From NCBI GenBank assembly GCA_018669475.1, contig JABHCC010000163.1:31528-95527 (forward strand): a stretch of DNA of 64,000 bases, read 5' to 3'. Source of the DNA: Bacteroidota bacterium (lineage in GTDB: Bacteria; Bacteroidota; Bacteroidia; Bacteroidales; UBA12481). Positions 18,624 to 28,495 of the stretch are shown here, piece by piece (the stretch's first letter is position 1; every line of letters starts with the position of its first letter). Under the pieces are notes generated by a model that searched no databases, was not told where the DNA came from, and saw only the letters and a program-made list of their open reading frames with translations. Both the position numbers and the translations under genes were made by a program.

Positions 18624-20039
18624 ATGATAAAACACTTAATAGTAATATTTGCTTTGTCATCCATTTTAGCTGGATGCATTTCTGAGTCAGGCATTGAGCC
18701 GGAAGCATTTTTCCCCATTCCAAATCAAGCTCAACTAAACTGGCATCAAGCAGAATACATCATGTTTGCTCATTTTGGAATGAAGACCTTTTACCCTAGC
18801 AGCGATCACATGGGATACGGTCAAGAAGATCCCTCGAAATTTTATCCGGTTAATTTTGATGCTAAGCAATGGGTTGAAGCAGCAAAAGCTGGTGGGTTTA
18901 AGGGAATTGTTATCACAGCCAAGCACCATGATGGGTTTTGTAATTGGCAAACAGAAACTACTGGTCATTGTGTAAAATCATCTCCATGGAAGAACGGACA
19001 GGGTGATATCATTCGTGAATTGAGCGAGGCCTGCAGAGCTGGAGGTGTCTATTTTGGGATTTATGTATCGATTATCGATAAACACTTTGAGCATGCAGGA
19101 TCTCCAGAATTCGACAATTATGGAGAGTATTACTATGCCCAACTAAAGGAATTAAGCACACAGTATGGAGTTATCGATGAATACTGGTTTGACGGATATA
19201 AAGCCGATGAGTTAAAGATGGATTATAGCAAGATTGCAGATTTAATCCGAGAAACACAGCCCACTGCAGTAGTCTATGAATCAGGTACTATGTCTGAGTT
19301 CCTACCGGATCGTAGTCTGGCCTGGCCGGGAAGACATGGAGGATTAGGTCCTGACCAGAACTATCGGGTTCTCATTAACGAGCAGTTGCGCTGGTATCCA
19401 TCAGAACCATCCATTATCCTTCAGGGTAACTGGTTTCATAACAATACACCCCTAATTGCTCTTGATCAGATACAGAACTACTACCTCAGCTCAGTTGCTT
19501 ATGGGGTGACACCTTTAATGAATATTTCTCCTAACACTGATGGATTAATTGATCAGGAAACTGTTGAAGGATTAATAGAATTCAAGGCATGGGTTGATCA
19601 ACTTCACGATTCAGATCTCACCCAAAACGACCGGGTGAAAGTAAGTGCTGACAATCTCAGAGGCAAGTCCAGGAATTTCTCCCCAGAGATGCTTTTCGAC
19701 AACAATCATGATACATATTTCGCTACCGATGACAGTGTTTTCAATGCGATAATCGATATAGATTTGGGATCTGTTCAAGAAATCAAAGGTTTCATTATTC
19801 AGGAGTATATACCCCTCGGACAAAGAATTGATGGATACAGTATTGCATGTCGTGTCGATGGAAAGTGGCAGGAAGTATTCTCCGGTATTAAGATTGGTTA
19901 CAAGCGCATCATACTTGAGGGGAAAGCCTCTGCCAGCGAAATCAATTTCCCGGCAAGCGATGCCGTAAGGCTAGTCATTCACGATGCTTTGGCTTGTCCG
20001 CTCATTAGCACTTTAAAGGTTATTGGAGATTACCGATAG
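18624..20039 (+). CDS. Alpha-L-fucosidase, GH29, with C-terminal F5/8-type C domain, lipoprotein
   Basis: The 471-residue protein has a lipobox (LSSILAGC). The catalytic domain shows FAHFGMKTF, GIVITAKHHDGFCNW and the nucleophile D190 in DEYWFDGY. Residues about 335-471 resemble a discoidin (F5/8 type C, CBM32-like) sugar-binding domain (FDNNHDTYFATDDSVFNAIIDID). The active-site neighbourhood resembles the narrower GH29-B type found with Lewis-antigen-specific fucosidases, but this subfamily call is inference. It is convergent with the GH92 gene. Confidence 0.92.
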   Translation: MIKHLIVIFALSSILAGCISESGIEPEAFFPIPNQAQLNWHQAEYIMFAHFGMKTFYPSSDHMGYGQEDPSKFYPVNFDAKQWVEAAKAGGFKGIVITAKHHDGFCNWQTETTGHCVKSSPWKNGQGDIIRELSEACRAGGVYFGIYVSIIDKHFEHAGSPEFDNYGEYYYAQLKELSTQYGVIDEYWFDGYKADELKMDYSKIADLIRETQPTAVVYESGTMSEFLPDRSLAWPGRHGGLGPDQNYRVLINEQLRWYPSEPSIILQGNWFHNNTPLIALDQIQNYYLSSVAYGVTPLMNISPNTDGLIDQETVEGLIEFKAWVDQLHDSDLTQNDRVKVSADNLRGKSRNFSPEMLFDNNHDTYFATDDSVFNAIIDIDLGSVQEIKGFIIQEYIPLGQRIDGYSIACRVDGKWQEVFSGIKIGYKRIILEGKASASEINFPASDAVRLVIHDALACPLISTLKVIGDYR

Positions 20040-20065
20040 TACATCAGATCATTTCTTGGCGCATA

Positions 20066-23023
20066 TTATTCAACAATGATCTCATCAGCAAAAATCCAGG
20101 CCTTGCCTCCAGAACTAAGGTGCCACTCGGGAGTTAAACCAATATTTTTTGCTTTTATTCGGATAAACCGGATCGATGCATTCAGCTCAATCGAAAAGTC
20201 TTTGATCTGTATCCCTCCGACCATCCTGGAGTAATCGTTTTTAATGGTCTGTATAGTTTCCCACTTTTTGCCATTTACAGAGACCTCATATTGAATCACT
20301 ACCGGATAAAAAATCCAGGAGTCAATGTCCTGAAAACAACCCAGAGTAATACTTTTCACCCGCTGAACACTACCCAAATCAACTGTGGCATCCAGATCAT
20401 GTGCTTCATATCCCTGCCATGATGAATTGCGAAAGTTATAACTACCCCGATACCCATCAATCAAGGCCTGATCACCTCCAGCTTTGTAATTATCGTGGTA
20501 AGCCGTTCCTATTGTTATCGTTCTGCCTTTCACCCGCTTCGTGAATTTCAAAGTAGTGACCAGACTGGGAGGAAATCCATCCCTATAAATGCGTGCATTC
20601 AAAGTTGTGCTCTCACAGATAGTGATAGGACCCAAATACTGCTTAGTTTCCTTTGTAGGCTCACTACCATCAAGAGTGTAATAGATTTCTCCTGAATCTA
20701 CATAGGTACCCAATCTTACCTGAGTGGAATCTGCAAATACCTGGTTCCCTTGCTGTAAATACGGAATCGGAGTGAACTTTGAATCTCCAATCGAGGAAAC
20801 CGGTACATTTTCATTACTACTCCCCCATTCTCTATTGGGATTTGGACCCATTTCAAAAACCAGCTCTCCCCCTGCAACAATCTCTCCATGCCTGAGGTAC
20901 GATCTGGTGAGTTCTTGTCCGTTTAAACTGACAGACTGTATATAATAATTATTTGAGGAAAGGTTTATTGCGCTTATTGTAAACTCCTTACTATCTGACA
21001 ACTGGATAACAACTTTCTCGAAAGCCGGAGATCCAATGATATACTCATCCCTTCCGGGAGTGACGGGATAAAAGCCCATCGCCCCAAAAATATACCAGGA
21101 AGATAATTGTCCTAAATCATCATTTCCACATAAACCATCCGGAGTATGCTTGAAATAATCTCGTATTAGTTGCGAAACCAGCTTCTGGGTTTTCCAGGGC
21201 TCTCCAGAAAAATTATACAGATATGGTGCATGCATAGAGAATTCATCGCCCACATAGTAATAGCCTTTGTCAAATAATACATCCAGGGCTTTCCCAAAGG
21301 CCTCCTGGCCTCCGTAAATATCCATCAATCCTGATACATCATGAGGAACAAGAAAGTTGTGATTCAACTTGTAAATATTGAGAGATTCCTCTGTATTCCC
21401 GGCCCATGTGCTAATAGAATTATCATCTTCAGCACCCCAGCTTCCGTCTGAATTTTTCGACCGTACCATTCTGGTATCGGGATCAATGACGTGTTTGTAA
21501 TAGCTGGCCCGACGTATGAAGTATTCATAATCATCATCCCGACCCAGTGCTTTTGCCATCTGAGCTACACAAAAATCATCATAGGCAAATTCCAACGTCC
21601 GGGCTACTGGCTCCATGAAATTATCTCTCGAAACATATCCCAAATTCATAAAATTATGAATCCCAACCCGTGCCTGATAAAGATCCGTAGAGACCTTTGT
21701 GGCATTCTTTTTCATTGCTGCATAAGCTTGATCAGCATCAAAATCCCTAATTCCTTTCACATAGGCATCTGCCACCACCGGATCGGCATGTGTTCCCATC
21801 ATAACATTACTGTACCCGGGATTAGGAAGTTTGGGCATCCAACCTCCCTCATCATAAGCATTGAGCAGAGAACTCACCAGCTTGCTGACCAACTCAGGAT
21901 TAATCAGAACAAGCAAAGGATGCAATGAACGAAAAGTATCCCATAAAGAATAATCAGTATATAAACTGCCATCGTGAACCTGGCCATCAAAGGGAGAGTA
22001 ATACCGGCCGTTTTCCTCCAGGCTCCTTGGCAACAACAGACAACGATACAGCGCCGAATAAAAGGCTGTTTTCTGTTCTTCACTCCCTTCAATTTGGATG
22101 CGACTTAACTCCTTGTCCCATATCGCTTGCGTGCTTTTCATCAGCCTATGAAAATCCCAGTCAGGCACCTCCTGATCCAGATTCACCCGAGCCTGTTCCA
22201 GACTAATAAAGGATGTCCCAACCTTGACATTAACCACATCACTTTCCAACAGTTGAAATGTCACATAAGCTCCGGTTTTATACTGCCCTGATACTTTATT
22301 CTGTCCTTCTGTGATCTGAACCGGTTGGCCAACGGAATCATTCATAAATACCCCAAAGGAATCAATGGGATGATCAAAGCGAGCCACAAAATATCCTGCA
22401 AACTCAGGTGAGGTTCCCCTGCCCCTTGCTTTTGAATAGCCATAGACTTCATTTCTTTCCTGATCTATATGGATAAATCCGCCATCCTGATAGAAATCAA
22501 AAAGAAGAAATGGAGTTTCATCCTGAGGATAAGTTAGACGAAAAAGACCACAATGTTTCCCGGCTGTAATCTCGGTTTTTATACGGTAATCCTTAAGGAA
22601 AACAGAATAATAGTGTGGTTTAGAAATTTCTTTTTTATGAGAGAACCGGGATGCTCTTTCTTCTGGATCAATCTGAAGATCACCTGTTAGTGGCATTAGT
22701 GTAACAGCCCCATAATCAAACATCACGGCTCCACTGGGATAATGGGTACCCCGAAATCCCTGTATCCGGGCCTTCTCACCCTCCTCATAAAAATAAGGTA
22801 TTTGTCCGGTATTCGTTTGAGCAGTCCATTCAGTCATACCAGACGGCACACACACCCCAGGATAAGTATTTCCATGTGGCAACTCAGTTCCAGCTAACTG
22901 AATCTGCTCCTGCCAGGGCTTAGTGCCAATCAAAGTATTCACATAATCAGACAAGTGAACATGCTCTCGGTAACAACCAAGCAGCAACAAAACAATTAGC
23001 AAACTAAATAAACGAACTCTCAT
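20066..23023 (-). CDS. GH92 alpha-mannosidase with chitobiase-like and F5/8 C domains, lipoprotein
   Basis: The 985-residue lipoprotein (LLIVLLLLGC) carries the GH92 core in residues about 20-730: VNTLIGTKPW, PHGNTYPGVCVPSGMTEW, SLWDTFRSLHPL, GNDDLGQLSSWYIFGAMGFYP-type signature and the YIIGSPAFEKV tail. A CHB_HEX_C-type segment follows (YYTLDGSEPTKETKQY), then a C-terminal discoidin-like domain. GH92 enzymes are calcium-dependent inverting exo-alpha-mannosidases acting on N-glycan or yeast-type mannan. With two fucosidases alongside, trimming of complex glycans is plausible. Confidence 0.94.
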   Translation of the reverse strand: MRVRLFSLLIVLLLLGCYREHVHLSDYVNTLIGTKPWQEQIQLAGTELPHGNTYPGVCVPSGMTEWTAQTNTGQIPYFYEEGEKARIQGFRGTHYPSGAVMFDYGAVTLMPLTGDLQIDPEERASRFSHKKEISKPHYYSVFLKDYRIKTEITAGKHCGLFRLTYPQDETPFLLFDFYQDGGFIHIDQERNEVYGYSKARGRGTSPEFAGYFVARFDHPIDSFGVFMNDSVGQPVQITEGQNKVSGQYKTGAYVTFQLLESDVVNVKVGTSFISLEQARVNLDQEVPDWDFHRLMKSTQAIWDKELSRIQIEGSEEQKTAFYSALYRCLLLPRSLEENGRYYSPFDGQVHDGSLYTDYSLWDTFRSLHPLLVLINPELVSKLVSSLLNAYDEGGWMPKLPNPGYSNVMMGTHADPVVADAYVKGIRDFDADQAYAAMKKNATKVSTDLYQARVGIHNFMNLGYVSRDNFMEPVARTLEFAYDDFCVAQMAKALGRDDDYEYFIRRASYYKHVIDPDTRMVRSKNSDGSWGAEDDNSISTWAGNTEESLNIYKLNHNFLVPHDVSGLMDIYGGQEAFGKALDVLFDKGYYYVGDEFSMHAPYLYNFSGEPWKTQKLVSQLIRDYFKHTPDGLCGNDDLGQLSSWYIFGAMGFYPVTPGRDEYIIGSPAFEKVVIQLSDSKEFTISAINLSSNNYYIQSVSLNGQELTRSYLRHGEIVAGGELVFEMGPNPNREWGSSNENVPVSSIGDSKFTPIPYLQQGNQVFADSTQVRLGTYVDSGEIYYTLDGSEPTKETKQYLGPITICESTTLNARIYRDGFPPSLVTTLKFTKRVKGRTITIGTAYHDNYKAGGDQALIDGYRGSYNFRNSSWQGYEAHDLDATVDLGSVQRVKSITLGCFQDIDSWIFYPVVIQYEVSVNGKKWETIQTIKNDYSRMVGGIQIKDFSIELNASIRFIRIKAKNIGLTPEWHLSSGGKAWIFADEIIVE

Positions 23024-23293
23024 CCAATCTTATTTATTACTTAAACTTATACTCATACTTGCAACTTACCCTTAAACCTTGAGGCTCAAGCCTTATCCCA
23101 ATAAATCGCCCTCTCCTTCGTCAAGCATGAAACCCCAAACGCCCACAAAGCAATAGTCAACAACTAGAATTCCTGCATTAATTTTGACAAAACTAGCTCC
23201 TGATAATATATACCTTATGTTTGGTATTATTTTATTCATAATACAAATGTTGAATCATTCAAGCAATGTAGCATGTATAGCTTTAGTACATAC

Positions 23294-23523
23294 TTATTTT
23301 ATCTCAGTTACTATTTCCAACTCATCACCGCTCTCATAAGGACTGAAAACAACAGAGTAATTCTTTCCCATCGCCAAATCAAAGCCTTGAACCAAGCTGA
23401 TCTCACCATTTTCAGAGATACGATATCGAAAATGATTCTTTTCTCCTTATTGCTTGTTATAGAAACCAAGTTATGCTCCTTAGGAAATGGGCTTCCATCA
23501 GTATTGAGGTAAATACCGGAAAA
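23294..23523 (-). pseudogene. Frameshifted C-terminal gene remnant of unknown family
   Basis: Reading the minus strand, one frame gives GIYLNTDGSPFPKEHNLVS and, after a +1 shift near 23435, the next frame continues with FRYRISENGEISLVQGFD and ends in a stop at 23294. The two pieces read as one protein-like sequence about 75 residues long, with no start codon. I do not recognise the parent family. The plus-strand frame across the same bases has no protein character. The rest of the 23024-23560 gap holds nothing I can identify. Confidence 0.5.
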
Positions 23524-23560
23524 AAGAAAAGATTGGAATTACACAACCTTTTGAAGTAAA

Positions 23561-24496
23561 TTAGGCTGACGGTAAGTTAACTGTAACTTTTGTTCCTGCT
23601 TTTTGGGCACTACTTACCGACAATGTCCCACGATTTAAATCGACAAGCTCCTTGCATAAAAGTAAACCCAGCCCGGATCCTTTTTCTTCAGCTGTTCCAT
23701 TTAAGGATCTTTCAACATATTCCTTTTTTTCTATAGTTGAGAGATTCTCAAAACCATCTGACAACAAGTTTAAATAACCCAAGGTTGTATTAAAAGGATT
23801 GATTATGTCATGAGAAATCAACTTTAGAAACAAATCCTTAGATTCATTTATTCCTTTCAGTTCAGCATTGGCCTTCCTGAGCTCTTTCTGGCTAATTTTA
23901 AGCTCATTAATAGCTCGTATTCGCTTAAAAACAATTGAAAATAAATTACAGATAGATTCCAAAGTACGCTTAATATCCTCATGCAATTTTCCTTCAAAGC
24001 ACATTTCATTGGGCACAAAAAAAGTAGTACTCGCATAAATCTCATCACCTCCAGAGAAACCTATTGAATAAACTCCCTGAATCTTTAGAAGTTTCTCTAT
24101 CGCATGAGCAACAATCCGATTTATTTTCCCCATCGTAATATCATATATACCGTCTTCAAAGTAATGGAGCCTTCCTGACTTAAATGATACTACCTGATCT
24201 TCTGATAAGGCAGAGAACGGGAAATCAATATGAAAAGGATCTTTTCCTACAACCTTACCAACCTGCCTTCTGAAAGTAGACAAAACATTACTTTCAACAA
24301 TCCGGAAATTCAACTTATCACTTTGCATAACAGATATGACATATGATAATCCGGGACTAACTTCAGCAATAGATTTCTTTAGGAGTTTTAGGAGCTCAGA
24401 CTCGTCATTAATTGACAATAAGCTGACCGCAAGCTCATTAAGGCCAACACTACTAATTTCACTTGCTGATTCCAACAATGGTTTATTAGTTCTCAT
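23561..24496 (-). CDS. Histidine-kinase-like protein with collapsed ATPase domain
   Basis: The 311-residue protein has an N-terminal GAF-like region (about 25-195), a coiled stretch, then a phospho-acceptor segment (LFLKLISHDIINPFNTTLGY, His near residue 235). After SLNGTAEE the sequence jumps straight to KGSGLGLLLCKELVD and the terminal HATPase strands (GTKVTVNLPS). The N box, G1 box and ATP lid, some 100 residues, are missing without any frame break. The product cannot bind ATP normally and is probably non-functional as a kinase. No membrane segment and no response regulator nearby. Confidence 0.8.
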   Translation of the reverse strand: MRTNKPLLESASEISSVGLNELAVSLLSINDESELLKLLKKSIAEVSPGLSYVISVMQSDKLNFRIVESNVLSTFRRQVGKVVGKDPFHIDFPFSALSEDQVVSFKSGRLHYFEDGIYDITMGKINRIVAHAIEKLLKIQGVYSIGFSGGDEIYASTTFFVPNEMCFEGKLHEDIKRTLESICNLFSIVFKRIRAINELKISQKELRKANAELKGINESKDLFLKLISHDIINPFNTTLGYLNLLSDGFENLSTIEKKEYVERSLNGTAEEKGSGLGLLLCKELVDLNRGTLSVSSAQKAGTKVTVNLPSA

Positions 24497-24579
24497 ATCT
24501 TATCTGCTTCAATAAATATAGGCAAAATTTGCCAAAATTCAAAGGAAGACTCGCTGACAACTATTCCTTTAAATCATAA

Positions 24580-24690
24580 GCCAGCAAGAAGTCACCATGT
24601 GGGTTTTCGCTATACAAATATCCCACCTATATGATCGTCAATAAAGACGGAGAATTAGTACTACGTGATGCTGCCAGACCAAGTGAATGA
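24580..24690 (+). pseudogene. Remnant of a thioredoxin-like (TlpA/AhpC-TSA) protein C terminus
   Basis: A 36-codon segment on the plus strand reads YKYPTYMIVNKDGELV followed by LRDAARPSE and a stop. This matches the cis-Pro-containing end of secreted TlpA-like thioredoxin domains (the YPTY...DKEG pattern). There is an in-frame stop immediately before it and no start, so only the 3' end of an ancestral gene is left. Confidence 0.55.
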
Positions 24691-24705
24691 GGATTTTCGA
24701 TTCGT

Positions 24706-25011
24706 TTAAGTCTCTGATCCTATAATTGACGGAAAGTTTGAGTACCAAATGGAAGTGAAACATACAAAAAGAAAAATAATTAATGTTCTTTTAGCTGTAA
24801 AGAAACGTGTCAATATATTGTTGGCTTTGGTTGTATAAAGTCCTCTAAATAATATGTAATTCCATGCAGGGCCATACATATCCAATACATATCCTTTCCA
24901 GAAGGTTCCTAAATCAATCCATATTGTTGATAGGCTAATTCCTCCAAATATTAAAAGTGCAACCGCCCAATATGGTGCAAATTTATCGTGTCTGCTTTTT
25001 ATTTTTAACAT
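24706..25011 (-). CDS. Small membrane protein of unknown function
   Basis: From the Met at 25011 the product is 101 residues (MLKIKSRHDKFAPYWAVALL...). It has two or three hydrophobic segments: residues about 13-30, a weak middle one, and 75-95 (TLIIFLFVCFTSIWY). A longer frame to 25074 exists but its extra residues are rsgA sequence read in another frame, so the internal Met is preferred. It overlaps the 3' end of rsgA by 29 bases, consistent with cotranscription. No family recognised. Confidence 0.55.
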   Translation of the reverse strand: MLKIKSRHDKFAPYWAVALLIFGGISLSTIWIDLGTFWKGYVLDMYGPAWNYILFRGLYTTKANNILTRFFTAKRTLIIFLFVCFTSIWYSNFPSIIGSET

Positions 25012-26047
25012 ATTTCTTGACCATTTTTCCGAAATCCTTATCTTTTTTCCGTCTTTCAGCAATAGTAGATTCATAATGATCTTTTTCCCTTACCATCTTC
25101 AAGTAATTTTCATAGGACAACTTGTTAATATCTCCTCTTTCAATTGCTGCCACAACTGCACAGTCGATTTCTGAGGTATGTGTACAATCATTAAATCTGC
25201 AATTCTTTGATAGTTCCACTATTGTTTCAAATGTAGTTTCTAATCCGTCCGTAGAATCTGCAATACCTATCTCTCTCATTCCAGGATTATCTATTAAGAT
25301 TCCACCATTTTCAAGAACCTGCAATTCACGATGACTAGTAACGTGCTTGCCTCTACTAGAACTTATACTAATGGCACTTGTTCTCATCAATTGTTTGCCT
25401 AAAAGGTTATTTAATAAAGTTGATTTTCCTACTCCTGATGAACCTAATAAACAATAGGTTTTACCGTTTTCTATAATCTCTTTCAGTTTGTCAATTCCTT
25501 CTTGGGATTTATTACTTATAGCAAATATTGGTACTTCAATTATTCTTTCCCGAATGGGAGTAATCAATTTTATTAATTCGACATCATTCACCAGGTCTAT
25601 CTTGTTGAGAATGATAATTGGTTTTACGTTTGATTTGTTGCTAATAGTTAGATATCTTTCTATCCTGTTGATACTGAAATCTCTATCAACAGCCTGTAGA
25701 ATAAAGGCACTATCTATATTTGTTGCAATAATTTGCTTGTCATCTTGTTTTCCAACCGCTTGTCTTTCAATAATAGTTTTTCTTGGGAAAACTTTATGAA
25801 TAAGCACTTTATCGTCATCATATTCAGATATTGCAACCCAATCTCCAACGGCAGGAAAATCAGACCTATTATGCGCAGAAAATCTTAAATTCCCGATTAT
25901 CTCCGCCTCATATTCTTTTTCAGTATTTTTTACAATGTATCTTTCTTTGTGTTCAGAAATAACTCGCCCCACTGCAAAAGAGTCAAGATTATGGTCTTTT
26001 CGGTAATTTTCCAATTCTACATTATATCCTAATTCTTCAAGTGTCAT
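24983..26047 (-). CDS. rsgA: Ribosome small subunit-dependent GTPase A
   Basis: The 354-residue protein is a circularly permuted GTPase: G4 NKIDLV comes before G1 GSSGVGKSTLLNN and G3 DNPGMRE. An N-terminal OB-fold (residues about 20-100) precedes the GTPase core, and the C-terminal zinc knuckle is CRFNDCTH...C. RsgA checks and releases assembly factors from the 30S subunit. Its ATG overlaps the stop of the upstream dehydrogenase remnant. The length is near the family norm. Confidence 0.94.
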   Translation of the reverse strand: MTLEELGYNVELENYRKDHNLDSFAVGRVISEHKERYIVKNTEKEYEAEIIGNLRFSAHNRSDFPAVGDWVAISEYDDDKVLIHKVFPRKTIIERQAVGKQDDKQIIATNIDSAFILQAVDRDFSINRIERYLTISNKSNVKPIIILNKIDLVNDVELIKLITPIRERIIEVPIFAISNKSQEGIDKLKEIIENGKTYCLLGSSGVGKSTLLNNLLGKQLMRTSAISISSSRGKHVTSHRELQVLENGGILIDNPGMREIGIADSTDGLETTFETIVELSKNCRFNDCTHTSEIDCAVVAAIERGDINKLSYENYLKMVREKDHYESTIAERRKKDKDFGKMVKKYVKNKKQTR

Positions 26048-26312
26048 TTTCCTTCTCCTACATTAAGTACAACTTTCCCCTGAGCATGACCTTCGCCTAA
26101 GTATTGCATCGCATCATTGGCCTGCTCAAGTGAATATCTCCTGTCAATGACCGGTGTGATCTTGCCATCCTCTACGAGCTTTGTGATAAACTCCATATTC
26201 TCCAAACATATATCTGTAAGTGATCTGACCAGCATTTTATATCTGGTCAACAACAAAATCTACAAATCTTTTATCTGATGACATAATTTTCTCTTTTGTC
26301 CCCCACATCAAA
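26044..26312 (-). pseudogene. 3' remnant of a zinc-type NAD(P)-dependent alcohol dehydrogenase/quinone oxidoreductase
   Basis: The last 50 codons read MEFITKLVEDGKITPVIDRR and ...LGEGHAQGKVVLNVG, the characteristic C terminus of MDR-family quinone oxidoreductases. Upstream in another frame lies WGTKEKIMSSDKRFVDFVV, which fits just before it, broken by a TAA and a frame change near 26240. The first ~250 codons are absent and the GH110 gene ends at the boundary. A short open frame of 70 codons remains (26044-26256) but is not a functional enzyme. Confidence 0.7.
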
Positions 26313-28158
26313 TTCCTTCAATCTGCAATTCAACATTTTCATTATGCAATTCTTCAGCACTCATTCTTTTAAGTAGAATATTCTTCCCAAGTACATCATC
26401 GTCGATTTTATTTCCTGAGATCTTTACATTTTTACAGGCTTCAAAAAGAAAATTGTATTTATGAAAATGCCATGGTTCATAATCATAACTACGCGTAATT
26501 GTGTTGTTAATGAAACATAAACCATCAACGGATTTTGCATAAATAATTGGATAATCAGCGGGGTTAAATGTGTTATTCTCTATTCGGATATTCTGATGAA
26601 AGGGATGTAAGGAATCCGCTTTGGGAATCTCAGGATAGATGCTAATGATGGCATTGCAGAACTGATAGGAGGATGAATTGCATGGCGTTCTGAACTCATT
26701 ATTTCTGATCGTAATATCCTTAACCGCTCCACTCTCATACCAATAATTAGCATCACCAGCGATCAGAATAGCAGAACCACTTGTCTCAAATATATTGTTC
26801 TCTATCAACACTTTGCCAGGAGTTGATATTAAATATCCTCTTGCCCGGTTACTGCCCACAAAACAATTTGTGATGGTAACATTGGGAGTCCAACTTAGAT
26901 TCTCAAGTGAGTAGTCTGTGGATATATATTCCGGGATCTTATCCTGAAATTCCAGAACAAAGCTATTTTCATCTATGACCTCAAAACTCGAAACAATACC
27001 TATCCCTGTGGTACGCATATTACTCTTTTGCGTATACCCTACCGAATCTCCCTTTTGGGCCCAAATCAAACCCATACTCATGGAGTGCGCATAATTACAC
27101 TTGATAGAAGTATCACTTAATCTTTCAGCAACCGGAACAAATGTGCCGTGTATATTTATAGGATCATCCATCAATCCCTGAGCATCACATTCATTTATGA
27201 TAAGCTCACCTTTGCAACCCATAAAGTGCAGGCCGTCATCATGTCCGCTCAAATATCGATTCTTGTTCGGATTGGGAATCGAATGTACTCTTTGCAACTC
27301 CACATTTTCGCAGTATTGAGAAAGAATGCCCAGTCCGGATGTGTGATATACATTGATATTTTCAAGTTTGATGTCCCTGGAATGAAAAAGAAACATACCG
27401 GCATGATCACGAACATTATGTCTCATAATCCAGTAATTACCTATTCCCGGTGTTTTGCTAAAGTTTCCCTCCATGAGAACCAGGCCAGGACCAAATTCAG
27501 AGTATTTCACATTTTTCAAATCTCCTCTAATACTCCCATGATCTCCTGTGAAAGCAGGAATAATATGCTCTTTATTAAATTCAATTAGGTTTGATCCTCC
27601 TGATAGTCTCCATCTTGCCTCCCAGTCATCAGCCGCAAAGGTCAATCCGCCCTCCTGAACAGTATATGGGAACTGTGAGGCATCAATCTTTACCAATATG
27701 TGCTTTGAATCAGCTTCAATAATTTCAGATTCTGCAGTCAAAGGATGTTCCCAATCAATATTTACATTTTTAATGCTAATGTTTTCTGAATTATCCACGG
27801 TAAAAGGCTGGATATGTCCATGAAATATAAAATCAGATCCTTTAGCATCAATGGTAACATCCTTTCTGCCCTCTAGAAGAATCGCCAATCTTTTTGGATT
27901 TACATCATAGGTATTGGTTTCATAATAAGGCCTGAAATAATTTGAATCCGGATAAAAATCATACCTGCCTTTTGGAAAAATGATGCATATAGGCTCATCA
28001 CTCAGTCCTTCGATAAGTTCATTAACAGAAGCAGTTATACTTTGTTTGGTATTGGCTTCAATTCCATACTCGCTGACATCAACTATTTTAATCGATTTTT
28101 CTGATTTACAGCCAATAAGAACGGCTATTACTGCTGTAATTAATAATAGGTTTTTCAT
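26308..28158 (-). CDS. GH110-type alpha-galactosidase, parallel beta-helix lipoprotein
   Basis: From Met at 28158 the product is 616 residues with a lipoprotein signal (MKNLLLITAVIAVLIGC). A longer frame to 28215 would hide the signal, so the internal start is preferred. The protein is a right-handed beta-helix. FPKGRYDFYPD near the N terminus, GLMDDPINIHGT in the middle and LIAGDANYWYESGA towards the C terminus are characteristic of GH110 enzymes, which release terminal alpha-1,3-linked galactose (blood group B type) with inversion. With fucosidases and GH92 nearby it fits host-type or algal glycan trimming. Exact linkage is inferred. Confidence 0.82.
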   Translation of the reverse strand: MKNLLLITAVIAVLIGCKSEKSIKIVDVSEYGIEANTKQSITASVNELIEGLSDEPICIIFPKGRYDFYPDSNYFRPYYETNTYDVNPKRLAILLEGRKDVTIDAKGSDFIFHGHIQPFTVDNSENISIKNVNIDWEHPLTAESEIIEADSKHILVKIDASQFPYTVQEGGLTFAADDWEARWRLSGGSNLIEFNKEHIIPAFTGDHGSIRGDLKNVKYSEFGPGLVLMEGNFSKTPGIGNYWIMRHNVRDHAGMFLFHSRDIKLENINVYHTSGLGILSQYCENVELQRVHSIPNPNKNRYLSGHDDGLHFMGCKGELIINECDAQGLMDDPINIHGTFVPVAERLSDTSIKCNYAHSMSMGLIWAQKGDSVGYTQKSNMRTTGIGIVSSFEVIDENSFVLEFQDKIPEYISTDYSLENLSWTPNVTITNCFVGSNRARGYLISTPGKVLIENNIFETSGSAILIAGDANYWYESGAVKDITIRNNEFRTPCNSSSYQFCNAIISIYPEIPKADSLHPFHQNIRIENNTFNPADYPIIYAKSVDGLCFINNTITRSYDYEPWHFHKYNFLFEACKNVKISGNKIDDDVLGKNILLKRMSAEELHNENVELQIEGI

Positions 28159-28255
28159 AATGCTTGCCTTACAAATATTTACTTCTTGAATAGTTTCTGA
28201 AAAATCAGACTGCAAGTTAAACCTATTTAATAAAATCTTTGCTTACTAATTCAGT

Positions 28256-28495
28256 TCAATCATCACAAGGCAATGAGTCAAATTCACTCCTCTTATTTTC
28301 GAACCACTCATTCATAGCATCAGGAGATTTCATAAGTTTTTGCATATCATTCATTGCCTTAAAATGATCCGCATCTCCCTGCTGAAACATCTCCATACTA
28401 TGCTTTTTGCTCAATTCAGCCATTTCATTAAAAGTGGGAGCATGAAACTCCATATCGCAAGCTCCGCCCAATTGTAAACAAGTCATTGTTTTCAT
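28256..28495 (-). CDS. Small DUF1059-like protein
   Basis: The 79-residue protein (MKTMTCLQLGGACDMEFHA...) has an N-terminal Cys-containing motif and a charged helical rest. I recognise the overall sequence as a conserved small Bacteroidota protein usually placed with DUF1059. No signal peptide. Function unknown. The ~240 bases upstream are a divergent promoter region with nothing distinctive. Confidence 0.75.
   Translation of the reverse strand: MKTMTCLQLGGACDMEFHAPTFNEMAELSKKHSMEMFQQGDADHFKAMNDMQKLMKSPDAMNEWFENKRSEFDSLPCDD

Noticed and set aside
23273-23512. A 79-codon plus-strand open frame
   Set aside because: The opposite strand carries a better protein-like but frameshifted sequence, so the plus-strand frame is a shadow.
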